From Phycisphaerae bacterium (lineage in GTDB: Bacteria; Planctomycetota; Phycisphaerae; UBA1845; UTPLA1), in the NCBI GenBank assembly GCA_023150615.1, contig JAKLKO010000009.1, forward strand, positions 85,417 to 149,416: a stretch of DNA of 64,000 nt. Direction: 5' to 3'. The position numbers were made by a program, and so were the translations under genes. The notes under the pieces are model-generated. The model was not told the origin of the DNA. It ran no database searches and was given only the letters and a program-made list of their open reading frames with translations. This document shows, one piece after another, positions 1-9,187 of this stretch. The stretch's first letter is position 1; each line of letters opens with the position of its first letter.

Positions 1-159
1 GCGTTTCGCGAGGGCTACCTGCGCGCGGTCGAGGAGTTTCATCAGTCGTATCGGGACGCACTGGCGGGCTTCCGCGCGGAGCTGGTTTGCGTCGACACGT
101 CGATGTCGTTCGACCAGGCGTTGGCACGGTTCCTGACGGCGCGGAAGCGGCGGTTCTAG
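1..159 (+). CDS. C-terminal end of a DUF58-family protein (partial)
   Basis: The frame is open from the first base and stops with TAG, giving the last 52 residues of a protein that begins outside the window. The ending, with DTSMSFDQALARFL followed by TARKRR, resembles the end of DUF58 (von Willebrand-like, MoxR-associated) proteins, where a T/S-x-P/S-x-xxAL-xxFL segment precedes a basic tail. DUF58 proteins usually sit with MoxR AAA ATPases and membrane vWA proteins, none of which is visible here. The assignment rests on this short tail only; that it is a real coding end is more certain than the family. Confidence 0.55.
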   Translation, partial: AFREGYLRAVEEFHQSYRDALAGFRAELVCVDTSMSFDQALARFLTARKRRF

Positions 160-230
160 CGGCGCGACGATGATACGATCGCGCCGGTGGGGTCACGCGG
201 CGCGGGTGTATGGACGTGGCGGCAGGCGGA

Positions 231-428
231 CTAGAGAAGGCGCGGCGCGGTCACGATGCCGTAGTTCTTGACCTCGGCATCCGACAGCGGGCTGAGCCCG
301 ATCTCGCGGAGTTCGCGGTCGATCCACGCCCGCTGGGTGAGCCGCGCCCCCGTCTCCTCCCAGCTGATCTTCGCGCGGGTAATGATCTCGTGGCGAGATT
401 TGCCTTCCGTTGCAAGCTCCCGAAACAT
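231..428 (-). CDS. Small hypothetical protein (65 aa)
   Basis: This minus-strand frame reads MFRELATEGKSRHEIITRAKI and ends in KNYGIVTAPRLL. It is charged and soluble-looking, with balanced composition, unlike the Arg/Pro-rich shadow frames around it. There is no clear Shine-Dalgarno sequence, and an in-frame start 15 codons upstream (473) is possible. It sits convergent with the DUF58 gene end and divergent from mutL. No family is recognised. Confidence 0.5.
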   Translation of the reverse strand: MFRELATEGKSRHEIITRAKISWEETGARLTQRAWIDRELREIGLSPLSDAEVKNYGIVTAPRLL

Positions 429-764
429 GAATGGTCCCCATCGTGGCCCGCCGCGACGCCTGCCCCCGGACAATCCGGAATCTCTACATGTCAGGCGGTG
501 CGGACGATCGACGTCGATCGACTCCAGGTCAGGTCACGATACTGTGGTTGATGAGCAGTCTCAGACCGCGGCCGTCGAAAGGGAGCCGGGTCCTGATTAT
601 CAATTCGGTACTTTAGCATACTCGATTCAAGAAAAAACTCAAGTCCCCCCGCGCGGATTTCCCCGAATCGCAAGCCCGCTTGTGAAAAGTACGGGATTCG
701 ATCGCCCCGCCGCAGCCGGTCGTCGTTTCGCCGCCGGCGGCAACGACCTACAATCGCCGCCCGC
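429..764. other. Intergenic region upstream of mutL
   Basis: About 335 bp between the small minus-strand gene and mutL. It has an AT-richer patch near 595-650, the likely place for divergent promoters, but no -35/-10 pair is good enough to call. No RNA gene or repeat was seen. Confidence 0.4.
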
Positions 765-2633
765 ATGTCGAACATCCGACGACTCGATCCCGACCTGGTG
801 AACAAGATCGCGGCCGGCGAGGTCATTGAACGTCCCGCCTCGGTCGTCAAGGAGTTGATCGAGAATTCGCTCGACGCCGGGGCGCGGCGGATCGAGATCG
901 AGCTGGTTGACGGCGGTGCGTCGCTGATCCGCGTTACGGACGACGGCGCGGGCATTGCGGCCGACGAGCTACCGCTGGCCGTCGCGCCGCATGCGACGAG
1001 CAAGATCGCGACGGTCGAGGACCTGATGCGCGTGGAGACGATGGGCTTTCGCGGCGAGGCGCTGGCGAGCATCGCATCGGTGTCGCACGTGCGGGTCGTC
1101 TCGCGCCCGAACGGCGTCGAGGCCGGCGCGGAGCTGTCGGTGGTCGACGGGCGCGTCGAGGGTCCGCACCCGTGCGCGGCACCGGTGGGCACGACGGTGG
1201 ACGTCCGCAATCTGTTCTACAACGTGCCTGCACGGCGGAAGTTTCTTCGCGGCGCGGGGACGGAGGCGGCGCACGTCACCGAGCAGATCGCGCGCGTCGC
1301 GCTGGCGTGTCCGAACGTGGCGTTGCGGCAATCGCATCAGGGGCGCGTGCTGCGGCACCTGCCGGCCAGCGCCGATCGCCGCGCGCGGATCGCCGACTTC
1401 TACGGCCCCGAGCTGGCGGCCGACCTGATCCCGCTGCGCCGCCAGGAGCGCGGGCTGCTGCTGGAAGGCTGGCTTGCGCCGCCGGCGTCGGCGCGCGTCA
1501 CGCCGAAGTGGCAGTACGTCTTCCTGAACGGCCGGTACATCGCGGATCGCTTCGTGCGTTACGCGGTGCGCGAGGCGTTCCGCGGGCTGATCGAGCCGAG
1601 CCGGCACCCGGTCGTGTTCCTGTTCCTCGCGACGGATCCGCAGGCCTTCGACGTCAACGTGCATCCGACGAAGATCGAGGTCCGCTGGCGCGACGCCGGC
1701 CTCGTGCAATCGCAGGTCCTGGCCGTGCTGCGAGAGACGCTGCTGTCGCGCGACCTGACCCCGGCGCTGCGGCCTTCCATGCCGGCGCCGCAGGCGCTTC
1801 CGCCGCGGCAGGAAGCGGTGCGCGAGGCGATTGCCGACTATTTGCGTCGTGCAACGCCGACGCTCCGCGGCGCGGCGTCGCTCGACGTGGCGACGGGTCC
1901 GGGCGCTGCGGGCGAATCGGGTTTGCCACCAGCGGCCGTGTCGGGCGATCGGTCGTCCGTGCCGGCGACGGCCCCGTCGCCGGACGTTTCAGCGCCGGCG
2001 CAACCGGTTGATTCTGCGCCGGCGGCGCCGGCCGGCGACGGGCGCTGGATCGACGCCGGCCCATCGGCGGCGCTTCAGTTTCACAACACCTATCTCGTCG
2101 CCGAGTCGTCGGACGGGTTGATCATCATCGATCAGCATGCGCTGCACGAGCGCGTTCTGTACGAGCAATTCCGCGAGCGGCTCGTGTCCGGGCCGCTGGA
2201 ATCGCAGCGATTGCTCATTCCGGAGACAGTCGAGGTCTCCTCAGAACAGATGTCGGCCGCCGAGCAGCATCGCGGGCTGTTCGCGCGGCTCGGCGTCGAG
2301 CTGGACGCCTTCGGACCAAACGTGCTGGCCGTGCAGGCGTTTCCCGTGGCGCTGTCGCGGATGAACGTGGCGGAGTTCGTGCGCGATGCGCTGGACCGTC
2401 TCGTCGAGCCCGGCCAGCAGGAGCATCCGGAGACGCTCATTCACGCGCTTCTCGACATGATGGCTTGCAAGGCGGCGGTGAAGGCGGGCGATCCGCTGAG
2501 CGCCGAGGAAATCCAGTCGCTCCTGGCGCAGCGGCACCTCGTGGATCGCAGCAGCAATTGTCCGCACGGGCGGCCGACGACGCTCCGCCTGACGATTCAC
2601 GATCTCGAGCGCCAGTTCAAGCGGAGCACGTGA
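765..2633 (+). CDS. mutL: DNA mismatch repair protein MutL, endonuclease type
   Basis: 622-residue MutL, which couples mismatch recognition by MutS to strand incision. The N-terminal GHKL ATPase shows all signatures: IAAGEVIERPASVVKELIEN (about residues 16-35), DGAGI, and GFRGEAL followed by ASI. A Pro/Ala-rich linker covers about residues 340-430. The C-terminal dimerisation domain has DQHALHERVLYE, which fits the metal-binding endonuclease motif DQHA(X)2E(X)4E, and also ACKAAVKAGD and CPHGRP. It should therefore nick DNA itself, as in bacteria without MutH and unlike the E. coli protein. It stands alone, with a PEP-CTERM gene convergent behind it. Confidence 0.96.
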   Translation: MSNIRRLDPDLVNKIAAGEVIERPASVVKELIENSLDAGARRIEIELVDGGASLIRVTDDGAGIAADELPLAVAPHATSKIATVEDLMRVETMGFRGEALASIASVSHVRVVSRPNGVEAGAELSVVDGRVEGPHPCAAPVGTTVDVRNLFYNVPARRKFLRGAGTEAAHVTEQIARVALACPNVALRQSHQGRVLRHLPASADRRARIADFYGPELAADLIPLRRQERGLLLEGWLAPPASARVTPKWQYVFLNGRYIADRFVRYAVREAFRGLIEPSRHPVVFLFLATDPQAFDVNVHPTKIEVRWRDAGLVQSQVLAVLRETLLSRDLTPALRPSMPAPQALPPRQEAVREAIADYLRRATPTLRGAASLDVATGPGAAGESGLPPAAVSGDRSSVPATAPSPDVSAPAQPVDSAPAAPAGDGRWIDAGPSAALQFHNTYLVAESSDGLIIIDQHALHERVLYEQFRERLVSGPLESQRLLIPETVEVSSEQMSAAEQHRGLFARLGVELDAFGPNVLAVQAFPVALSRMNVAEFVRDALDRLVEPGQQEHPETLIHALLDMMACKAAVKAGDPLSAEEIQSLLAQRHLVDRSSNCPHGRPTTLRLTIHDLERQFKRST

Positions 2634-2686
2634 CCCACGCACGATCGCGGCGCGGAGCGCATCGCGCTCGCGTCGGGGTCATCGCG

Positions 2687-3439
2687 TCATTTCGCACCAC
2701 GAATGCGGCGCGCCGCACGCCGGCGGAGCACGGACACGAATCCGCCGGCCAGAATCAGGCCCGTCGCCGGCTCGGGCATGTGGGGTTCGCTCAGGCTCGT
2801 TCCGTACTGGAAGACCGGTCCGGTGATGCGCGATGAAGGATCAAACCCCTCCGGTAGTCCGGAGAGCGTGAACACCACCGTGTTTCTGACGAGGGCATTG
2901 CTGCCGGTCACGGGCGTGTTCCCGGTTGCCGGATCGTCGCCGAACGACGTGATGCCGTACTGGAGGCCGTTGACCGAGGCGGGGCCCTGGAGGTTGTTTC
3001 CCGGGAACAGGTCGGACGGCCCGAAGAGACCGAATCCGGCCGAGCCGATGCCATAGACCTGCCCCGCCGGAGCACCGACGAGGCCGGCCCGGTACGCCCA
3101 TTCCCCGCCGACCGAGTTGCCCGGGTCGGTCGGACCGAAGAGCACGCTTGAGTCGGCCGACACGACGGCGCTGACCGGTGTCAGCGCCAACGCCGGCTCG
3201 GCGACGTCGAAAAAGACGGCGGTAAGTACGTCGCTCGGGACGAGGACGTCGTAGACGGACGTGTTGGAAAGCGTCACGACGAGGTTCGTGCCGACGGCGT
3301 CGAATTCGACGGAGGCGGCCAGATTGCCACTGGAATCGGTGAAGAGCAGCGGCGCGGCGTTCGCGCGATTCGCGCCGAGGAATCCGCACAACGCGAACAG
3401 CGAACAGACGACACAGCCCTTGCGAGCGAGCGACGACAT
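2687..3439 (-). CDS. PEP-CTERM-anchored secreted protein
   Basis: A 250-residue exported protein. From ATG 3439 it has an N-terminal signal peptide (hydrophobic VCSLFALCGFLG ending in NANA-A) and a beta-rich, Thr/Val/Gly-rich body with no recognised enzyme domain. The C-terminal sorting signal is MPEPATG, then a short hydrophobic stretch, then RRRAARR. PEP-CTERM signals are recognised by exosortase-type machinery and usually mark extracellular or biofilm-associated proteins. An in-frame TTG far upstream would add 91 Arg-rich residues before the signal peptide and is rejected. No exosortase gene is in the window. Confidence 0.85.
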   Translation of the reverse strand: MSSLARKGCVVCSLFALCGFLGANRANAAPLLFTDSSGNLAASVEFDAVGTNLVVTLSNTSVYDVLVPSDVLTAVFFDVAEPALALTPVSAVVSADSSVLFGPTDPGNSVGGEWAYRAGLVGAPAGQVYGIGSAGFGLFGPSDLFPGNNLQGPASVNGLQYGITSFGDDPATGNTPVTGSNALVRNTVVFTLSGLPEGFDPSSRITGPVFQYGTSLSEPHMPEPATGLILAGGFVSVLRRRAARRIRGAK

Positions 3440-3822
3440 GCACCATCCCCCTGAACTGGACAAACACCCCTCGCCCCGCGGATCGTCCGCGGGCCGAGTA
3501 GCTGCCTTCCCCAGAATTGGCTTCCTGTTTCCCCGATCGCCCGGCCTGCGAGATACCGGGAGATTCAACCTGAGACGCTTGACCCCGGCGCCTCGTGTCT
3601 GCTTCTTTCCCCCGCGAATGGGGACCCTTCGCGTATGATGGAAGGGTACTAAGTATTTAACTTCTGATCGGCCGGAATCAAGTCGGAAAATCGGATTCCG
3701 AGCACTTCGCAAGCGTCCCAGTAGCGTTTCGCCGGTCGGAAATCCCGGTTCCGGCGATTATCGCCGCCGGTCCGACTGCGGCGTCGTGCCGCGGGTGCGG
3801 ACCTCCGATTCGCCGGGCCGAA
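3440..3822. other. Upstream region of the PEP-CTERM gene
   Basis: About 380 bp without a credible gene. On the minus strand there is an AT-rich stretch at about 3640-3690 (TTGATT ... TTAAAT with a short spacer) that could be the promoter of the PEP-CTERM gene; this is weak. The open frames here are Arg-rich shadows. Confidence 0.35.
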
Positions 3823-5463
3823 TCAGGGACGGTGCCATTCCTCGCATTTCGAGCACAGTGGCTGTACGTCGACCACCCCGCGACGATGCTCGTCGCGGAG
3901 CCGTCTGATTTGCGGACCGCTCCAGATTTCGCGAAACGACGCTCTGCCGAGATGGCCGACCGGCTGCCGCGCGGCGTAGTCCTGATCGCAAGTGACCACG
4001 GTGCCGTCGGCGAGGATCATCGCGCGGCGAAAGAGCTGGCGGCACGGCGTTCGCCGCGGTGGGGTGACGCGCGTGACACGGAGGTCCGGGCGCTGTCCTG
4101 AAAAATGGCTCGGCCCGACGATCACCGCCGTGCCGACGCGCTGCAGCCACTCGTCGAAGAACCGCTCCATCTCGTCGAGATTCTCCGTGGTTTTCATGAA
4201 TTCGGGCACGAGCAGCGGACGGACCGCTCGGGCGGCCGACCGCCGCTCCGTCCAGTGGTGCAGTCGTTGCAGCGCGCGGTCGTAGACGTCGAGGCCGTGG
4301 ATGCGGCGGTAGGTCTCGGCGCTGTGGGCGTCGAGCGGGACGATCACGACGTCGATCGGCGCGTCGAAGAGCAAGGCGTCGAACGACTCGTTGCCGGCCA
4401 GCGCGCTCGTGCGGACCGCAATCGCGCGCACGGCCGACGCGCGCAGCAGCGCGACGATCTCGGCAAGCTGCGGATGCAAGGCCGGCTCGCCGAACCCGCC
4501 GAGCACGATCCGCACGTCGTCGAATTCGCCGAGGTCGTCGACGAGGCGCTTCACGCACGTGACCGAAAGCGGTCCGCGCTTCGGGACTCCGGCCAACGTG
4601 CCGCGCGGTCGCAGCGTCGTTCGATCGGCGAGCGCGTCGTCGGTCGTCAGTTCGATCTCGATCTCCTCGGGCCACGACGCGGGGTCGTCCCAGCGCCGCG
4701 CGATCAGCGCATCCGCGAGCCGCTCGGCCGACCAGTCCGCCGCGCCGGCCGCGAGCAGCGCTTCCAGTCGTGCGAACGCGCGGTCGTTGTCGGCAATCAA
4801 TCGGCCGCGCGACTCGATCACGACCGAGGCAGGCCGATAGCACGAGGTCTTGCCGGTCAGGTCGGGATGCGGATTCTCCGGTCGATAGAGCAGCGCTGCG
4901 CCCGGCGGCTGGCGCGTCGCGACGAGGTCGCGGAGCAGATCGCGATGGAAGAGAACGGGCGCAACTCCCGGCGGCGCCTGGCAAAAGACGAATCGCACCA
5001 GCTCGCGGTGACGCCGGTCGTGCGCGATCATCGCGTCGGACAGCGCGGGATCGATCAACGCCGCCCCGGCCGGAACGACGGCGACGCCGTCGGCCGCGTG
5101 CTGTTCGGCCAGTCGGGCGCAGGCCTCCAGGTGCGTGTCCTCGTCGAAGGCGCACAGGCCGGCGATCCCGCCGCGCCAGGACTCCAGGCCCCAGCATCGC
5201 GCGGCGCGGACCAGCGCCTCGTACGGAGGCGGCGGGAGCGGATTGGCCTCCACTTGGGCCGGCGTGCCGCGCAGGATCGCCTCCACGGCGTCGCACTGCG
5301 CGCGCGGGCAGAGGACGTGGATCGAGGCGAGTTCGCGGCTCCGCGCCAGTCGCTCGACCGTTCGCCGCAGCACGGGGGTTCGCGCGAGCGGATCGGCGAG
5401 TCGCGAACGCGTGCCGATCGGGCTGACGGCGAGATCCGCATGCAGGACGGCGATGTGCTTCAT
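3823..5463 (-). CDS. Nucleotidyltransferase-like / degenerate radical SAM-SPASM fusion
   Basis: 546 residues from ATG 5463, which overlaps the stop of the upstream DUF115 gene by 4 bp (ATGA), so the two are translationally coupled. The N-terminal half resembles cytidylyltransferase/spore-coat-F-like enzymes that activate sugars. The middle has a radical-SAM-like barrel (VRIVLGGFGEPALHPQL, then IDVVIVPLDA) but no CxxxCxxC cluster motif. The last ~80 residues are a SPASM-type tail: PCRQLF, ADGTVVTCDQDYA, IW, then CSKCEEW. It is probably related to the NTP-transferase/SPASM fusions found beside motility accessory factors (family recalled, not searched). The most likely role is glycan assembly with its DUF115 partner. 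Confidence 0.7.
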   Translation of the reverse strand: MKHIAVLHADLAVSPIGTRSRLADPLARTPVLRRTVERLARSRELASIHVLCPRAQCDAVEAILRGTPAQVEANPLPPPPYEALVRAARCWGLESWRGGIAGLCAFDEDTHLEACARLAEQHAADGVAVVPAGAALIDPALSDAMIAHDRRHRELVRFVFCQAPPGVAPVLFHRDLLRDLVATRQPPGAALLYRPENPHPDLTGKTSCYRPASVVIESRGRLIADNDRAFARLEALLAAGAADWSAERLADALIARRWDDPASWPEEIEIELTTDDALADRTTLRPRGTLAGVPKRGPLSVTCVKRLVDDLGEFDDVRIVLGGFGEPALHPQLAEIVALLRASAVRAIAVRTSALAGNESFDALLFDAPIDVVIVPLDAHSAETYRRIHGLDVYDRALQRLHHWTERRSAARAVRPLLVPEFMKTTENLDEMERFFDEWLQRVGTAVIVGPSHFSGQRPDLRVTRVTPPRRTPCRQLFRRAMILADGTVVTCDQDYAARQPVGHLGRASFREIWSGPQIRRLRDEHRRGVVDVQPLCSKCEEWHRP

Positions 5464-7415
5464 CGCGCGGCCTCCGAGGGCTCGGACGCTGACGCGATCT
5501 CGGCGTCGAAGCGTTGCTGCGCATGGGCGCGGATCCGCTCCAGATCTGCGCACGCGGCGAGCAATGCATCGATGAAGCGCCGATCCCGCTCCAGTTGCCG
5601 CGCAGATCGTTCGCGGCCCTTCGCGCCGGACGCGGCCAGCCGCCGGTCGGCGGAGTACTTTTGGAGTTCGGCGAGCTGCGAGACATCGCAGACCATGCGG
5701 AAGACGCGATCGTGGCGTCGGACGCGCGTGCGAAGCTCGTCCACTCGGATGATGAGCTGGTTGAAGCGCGGCGGGTCGTCGAGGCAACCCGCCAGTTGCC
5801 GCAGCACGTCGCGCGTCTGTTCGCACAGGCGGCGGAAATCCTCTAGCTCCGTCCTCCGCTCGACGATGGCGCGTCGCCCGGCCTCCAGCCGCTCGGCGTG
5901 ATAGGCCCGTGCGGCACGCCGCGCCGCGGTCAGCGATTCGGGCAGCGGCCGCGTGCAGTAACGTTCAATCACCTCGCGCAGCGTCATCGACCGCGCGCCC
6001 GCCTTGCGCACGCCGCCTTCAGTCGCATCGATGATTTCGGCCGATGCCCCGGCGAAGTCGCGCTCGAACTGCTCGAGGTAGGTGCACATCTGCTCGTCGG
6101 TGTAGATCGGCCGCCCGTGAACGTCGGTCATGCGCCGCAGAATGGGGCGATGGCGGGCGATCCGTTCCCACTCCTTCTGCTCGAGCGAGCAGAAGCGATC
6201 CAGTTCGGCCTGCCACGCGTCGTGAATCGTCACGCCGGGGGTGTAGTACACGTGGCCGGAGAAACCGAGGTCCTGCCCGACGAAGATGATCGGGTCGCAC
6301 CCGAGGTGCTCCGCGAGGTAGAGCGACAGGTGCGCGACGGTACTGCCGGCGCGAAGTCCGCTCCGTGCCGCAAGCTCGGCACCAACGCAGCGGTGCGCGA
6401 AATCGTTGTTGAGCAGGAGGACGGGCCGCGCGCGAGGTCCGCGCCGGCCGCGGAACATGTCGAGGATTGCGGGCGAGGCCTTCGGCTCCGCGACGAGCAC
6501 GGCGTCGCCGAAGTCGTCGATGCCTTCGAAAAAGCGCTTCGACAGGTCGCTGAAGTCGAGCGTGGTGGCGAAGTCCGGCGTGATCCCGACCGCGCGGAGC
6601 GGCTTGAGCGTGGTCTGGACGGCGATGATCACGGCGCGGCCGGCCGCCTCGCGCAGCCGATCGATGTTCCGCGCAAGGGATGGTCCGGCCGAGACGACGA
6701 TGGCGGGCCAGCCCCGCGCCGCGTCGCGCAGGACGTCGATTGTCGGCGTAGCGAGGTACGCGGGGAGATTTCCGGCGATGTTTTCGCAGGTGATGCGGCT
6801 GTTGGCGACGAGCGTCAACAGCGACATGCGCGAGAAAGCGGCGAAGTCGTTGATGGCCTGGCGGATGGCGGCGTGGAAATCGGCGTGAAGGGTCCGCGCG
6901 GCGGGCGGCACGGCAAATCGCGCGCCGAGCATGAGCATCGCTCCAAGCGGCGTCAGCTTGTCGTGCAGTTCGCCCTTGTCCGCCGAGGTCAGGAAAATGA
7001 GGTGCTGCTCGGCGATGGCCTCGTGCAGCTCCGTCTGTTCGAGCGCAGCGCGAATCGTTCCCACGTTCGGTTCGCTGACGATGACGACGCCCTCGCCGCC
7101 GGTTGCGTCGAGCAACGGAGGGACGTGATGGCCGAGCCCCAGACCGCAGAGAACGGTGACCATCGCATCGTCGCCGCCGAGCGCGTCGCAGAACGTGCGG
7201 GCCTCGGCGAGCGGATCGTGTCGGCTGTGCAGGTAGAGGCGGCGTCCGTCCGGCGACTGGACGCTTGCGGTCGGTGGACCGCTGCGCGAGGGTTCGACGG
7301 ACGGCTGCGCGTCGTCGGAGCAATGTTCGACCGCGTGCGCCAGGCGCGGGTCGCGCCGGTAGAGGGCCGTCATGTTGCGAACGAAGGTCTCGCAACTCGC
7401 GACGTGCGGCGCCAT
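5460..7415 (-). CDS. DUF115 / MptE-like motility accessory factor (Maf-type glycosyltransferase)
   Basis: 651 residues. The core IVVSAGPSLARNIDRLRE, then VQTTLKPLRAVGITPDF and FVGQDLGFS, is the DUF115 (6-hydroxymethylpterin pyrophosphokinase MptE-like) domain. In Maf proteins this domain transfers nonulosonic acids to flagellin. A Rossmann-like N-terminal part (VTVLCGLGLGHHVPPLL) precedes it, and a long helical C-terminal region (about residues 480-640) follows. It is first of a two-gene operon with the SPASM fusion. No flagellin or flagellar genes are nearby, so the glycosylation target is not shown here. Confidence 0.85.
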   Translation of the reverse strand: MAPHVASCETFVRNMTALYRRDPRLAHAVEHCSDDAQPSVEPSRSGPPTASVQSPDGRRLYLHSRHDPLAEARTFCDALGGDDAMVTVLCGLGLGHHVPPLLDATGGEGVVIVSEPNVGTIRAALEQTELHEAIAEQHLIFLTSADKGELHDKLTPLGAMLMLGARFAVPPAARTLHADFHAAIRQAINDFAAFSRMSLLTLVANSRITCENIAGNLPAYLATPTIDVLRDAARGWPAIVVSAGPSLARNIDRLREAAGRAVIIAVQTTLKPLRAVGITPDFATTLDFSDLSKRFFEGIDDFGDAVLVAEPKASPAILDMFRGRRGPRARPVLLLNNDFAHRCVGAELAARSGLRAGSTVAHLSLYLAEHLGCDPIIFVGQDLGFSGHVYYTPGVTIHDAWQAELDRFCSLEQKEWERIARHRPILRRMTDVHGRPIYTDEQMCTYLEQFERDFAGASAEIIDATEGGVRKAGARSMTLREVIERYCTRPLPESLTAARRAARAYHAERLEAGRRAIVERRTELEDFRRLCEQTRDVLRQLAGCLDDPPRFNQLIIRVDELRTRVRRHDRVFRMVCDVSQLAELQKYSADRRLAASGAKGRERSARQLERDRRFIDALLAACADLERIRAHAQQRFDAEIASASEPSEAAR

Positions 7416-7486
7416 GGGCGGTGATTGTATCGTGCGGCGCGAGCACCGCCGGGTTCAATTACCCGCGTTCGCGCCGCGCAAAAACA

Positions 7487-7514
7487 AAGCCGCTCCCCTC
7501 ACGGGGAGCGGCTT
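7487..7514 (-). terminator. Rho-independent terminator of the 47-aa gene
   Basis: A perfect 12-bp stem (AAGCCGCTCCCC / GGGGAGCGGCTT) has a 4-nt loop. On the minus strand it is followed by TTTGTTTTTG, a typical U-tract. It lies about 70 bp behind the stop of the 47-residue gene and upstream of the DUF115 gene, so it separates the two transcripts. Confidence 0.85.
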
Positions 7515-7583
7515 GTCGAAGCACGCTTCAATGAGATTCGCGCGCCGGGACCGGACGGTCCGACGAGCGCGGTTGACGACGGC

Positions 7584-7727
7584 CTAGAGTCCGGCGCCCT
7601 GAAGGGCCGAAATGATGGCCTCGCAGACCTGCGAGATCAGCGAGACGAGGCCCTCACCCACGAAGGGGAGCTGGCCGAACAGGCTCGTCAACTGCGAACA
7701 CACTTCGGAAACGATGGAACTGATCAT
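7584..7727 (-). CDS. Small amphipathic/hydrophobic protein (47 aa)
   Basis: ATG 7727 is preceded by AAAAGGAG at good spacing, and the frame ends in a leaderless-looking 47-residue peptide beginning MISSIVSEVCSQLTSLFGQ and ending in ALQGAGL. It is rich in Ile/Leu/Val/Ser with two Cys, has almost no charge and reads as one or two amphipathic helices. It has its own strong ribosome site and a strong terminator, so it is very probably expressed as a single-gene unit. No family is recognised; a membrane-active peptide or small membrane regulator is possible. Confidence 0.7.
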   Translation of the reverse strand: MISSIVSEVCSQLTSLFGQLPFVGEGLVSLISQVCEAIISALQGAGL

Positions 7728-8304
7728 TCGACTTCTCCTTTTCGAACGGACGGATGGGGTGATCCTGTGGCGTGCGAGATCGGCTCGACGCCGCCCGGCT
7801 CCCCGAACAAATTACGGTCCGGACCGACTCCGGTCCACCCTGTTATTTTCGGCCACAACCCGGGGCGCCGCCGACCGGTCGAAGGACGGCCTACCCGGAC
7901 GCGGTCGAAGTTCTGCGAGGTTCACGGTCTGAAGATCGTCCAGGATTCGCCCCCACCAAGAGGTAGAATTCTGGGCAAGACTCCACAACCATCGGACGAT
8001 CGGGCAATCGCTGTGCCAGAGGGCCCCATCGGCATCAGGACCGATCGAGGCCCGTAATCGCACCGAATCGGCGAACATGACATGATCGGTCAGTGGCTCG
8101 GACGGGTAAAGTTCCCCGTCAGGAATCGAGAGAACTGGGTACGTTCGCGCACTTTTCCTCAACAGAAGTTGGGCGATCGTTATTAACGGACCGGCCGGTC
8201 GGAACGGCAGGTGAGCTTTCCAAACGCGATCCCGTCTTCCGATAATAACTTGGAATCCCGCCGTGCCGTCGCACCTTGGAATCGGGTTTCAGGAGACGTT
8301 GGCG
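7728..8304. other. Intergenic region upstream of mgtC
   Basis: About 575 bp of lower-GC sequence. A 116-codon minus-strand frame (7812-8162) exists but lacks a convincing start or known motif. It should contain the divergent promoters of the 47-aa gene and mgtC. I could not fold a recognisable magnesium riboswitch by eye. Confidence 0.35.
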
Positions 8305-9000
8305 GTGCTTGATAACCTCCCCCATTGGATGGGCGATCTCTCTCGCACTTACCCAGCCAACCTGGTCGGGCTGGTCTCCGCAGTGGCGTCCATCGTCTGC
8401 GGCGCGGCCATCGGCCTCGAACGCGAGCAGCGCGAGAAACCCGCCGGGATCCGAACGATGGTACTGGTTTGCCTCGGTTCGACCATCTTCACGCAGGCCG
8501 GAACGCTCGTGGCGGGCTCCACCGGGGATCCGTCGCGGATCGCGGCTCAGGTCGTGACCGGCGTGGGGTTTCTCGGCGCGGGAGCGATCATTCGCGAGCG
8601 CGGCATGCTCATCGGCGTGACGACCGGCGCGGCGATCTGGGCCGTGGCGGCGATCGGTGTCGTCGTCGGCTCGGGTCACGTCTTTGCCGGTCTGGTGTTC
8701 ACCGCGCTGGCCATCGTAACGCTCGTGGCGCAGGGCGGACTGGCGAGGCTCTTCGCGGGGACGTGCGAGTTCGTGATCGCCGAGATCGAGTTCGACGTCG
8801 AATCGGGCCGCACCCGGCCGCGGATTCAGGAGATTCTGGATCGATTCCAGATGCCCGATGCCTTCACGCGGTTCGAGCCGGGCGGCACGAATACCGGCCG
8901 GGTCCACGTTCGATACTGCCGTAGCCATCGGCATCATCGAGAGTTCCTCGCGGCGCTGGCCGAATTGCCGGCGGTCCGGGCGATCCGCGAATCGACGTGA
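8305..9000 (+). CDS. MgtC/SapB family membrane protein
   Basis: About 231 residues. The MgtC signature is clear: GLEREQREKPAGIRTMVLVC, SRIAAQVVTGVGFLGAGAII, then GLTTGA-like GVTTGAAIWAVAAIG, over four to five transmembrane segments. A cytoplasmic ACT-like C-terminal domain of about 80 residues follows. MgtC proteins support growth in low magnesium and modulate ATP synthase or phosphate uptake; many homologues are only 'MgtC/SapB'. The GTG at 8305 was chosen because AGGAG lies 9 bp upstream; a GTG at 8263 would add 14 residues. It is monocistronic. Confidence 0.88.
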   Translation: MLDNLPHWMGDLSRTYPANLVGLVSAVASIVCGAAIGLEREQREKPAGIRTMVLVCLGSTIFTQAGTLVAGSTGDPSRIAAQVVTGVGFLGAGAIIRERGMLIGVTTGAAIWAVAAIGVVVGSGHVFAGLVFTALAIVTLVAQGGLARLFAGTCEFVIAEIEFDVESGRTRPRIQEILDRFQMPDAFTRFEPGGTNTGRVHVRYCRSHRHHREFLAALAELPAVRAIREST

Positions 9001-9046
9001 TCGCCCCGACCGGATAAAACGGCCGCTATCAGTCCTGTCGTCGCGG

Positions 9047-9069
9047 GTGCGCCGGACGGCCCGGCGCAC
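9047..9069 (+). terminator. Hairpin behind mgtC
   Basis: GTGCGCCGG / CCGGCGCAC form a perfect 9-bp stem with a 5-nt loop, 46 bp after the mgtC stop. The following sequence is A-rich rather than T-rich, so it is a weak intrinsic terminator or a plain transcript-end stabiliser. Confidence 0.45.
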
Positions 9070-9187
9070 TTGAGAAAGAAATCTGAAAAAAAATTCTGCT
9101 TCTCTTACCCGGTCGGCGGTGCGCCGCCGATCGAACCTCTCGCCCGGTTGATCGCCGTCAGCCGCTTCAGGCCGGGAGTTCGATGCC

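Noticed and set aside
3758..5826. Long alternative minus-strand frames (642 and 667 codons) around the SPASM fusion
   Set aside because: The 642-codon frame is Arg/Ala-rich antisense-phase noise. The 667-codon frame is the real gene with 120 spurious N-terminal codons; ATG 5463, coupled to the upstream stop, is the true start.
4105..5901. 598-codon plus-strand open frame
   Set aside because: It is opposite two well-identified minus-strand genes, has no ribosome site, and has shadow-type composition typical of high-GC DNA.
5898..7424. 508-codon plus-strand frame opposite the DUF115 gene
   Set aside because: It has no known motif, and the other strand encodes a clear DUF115 domain.
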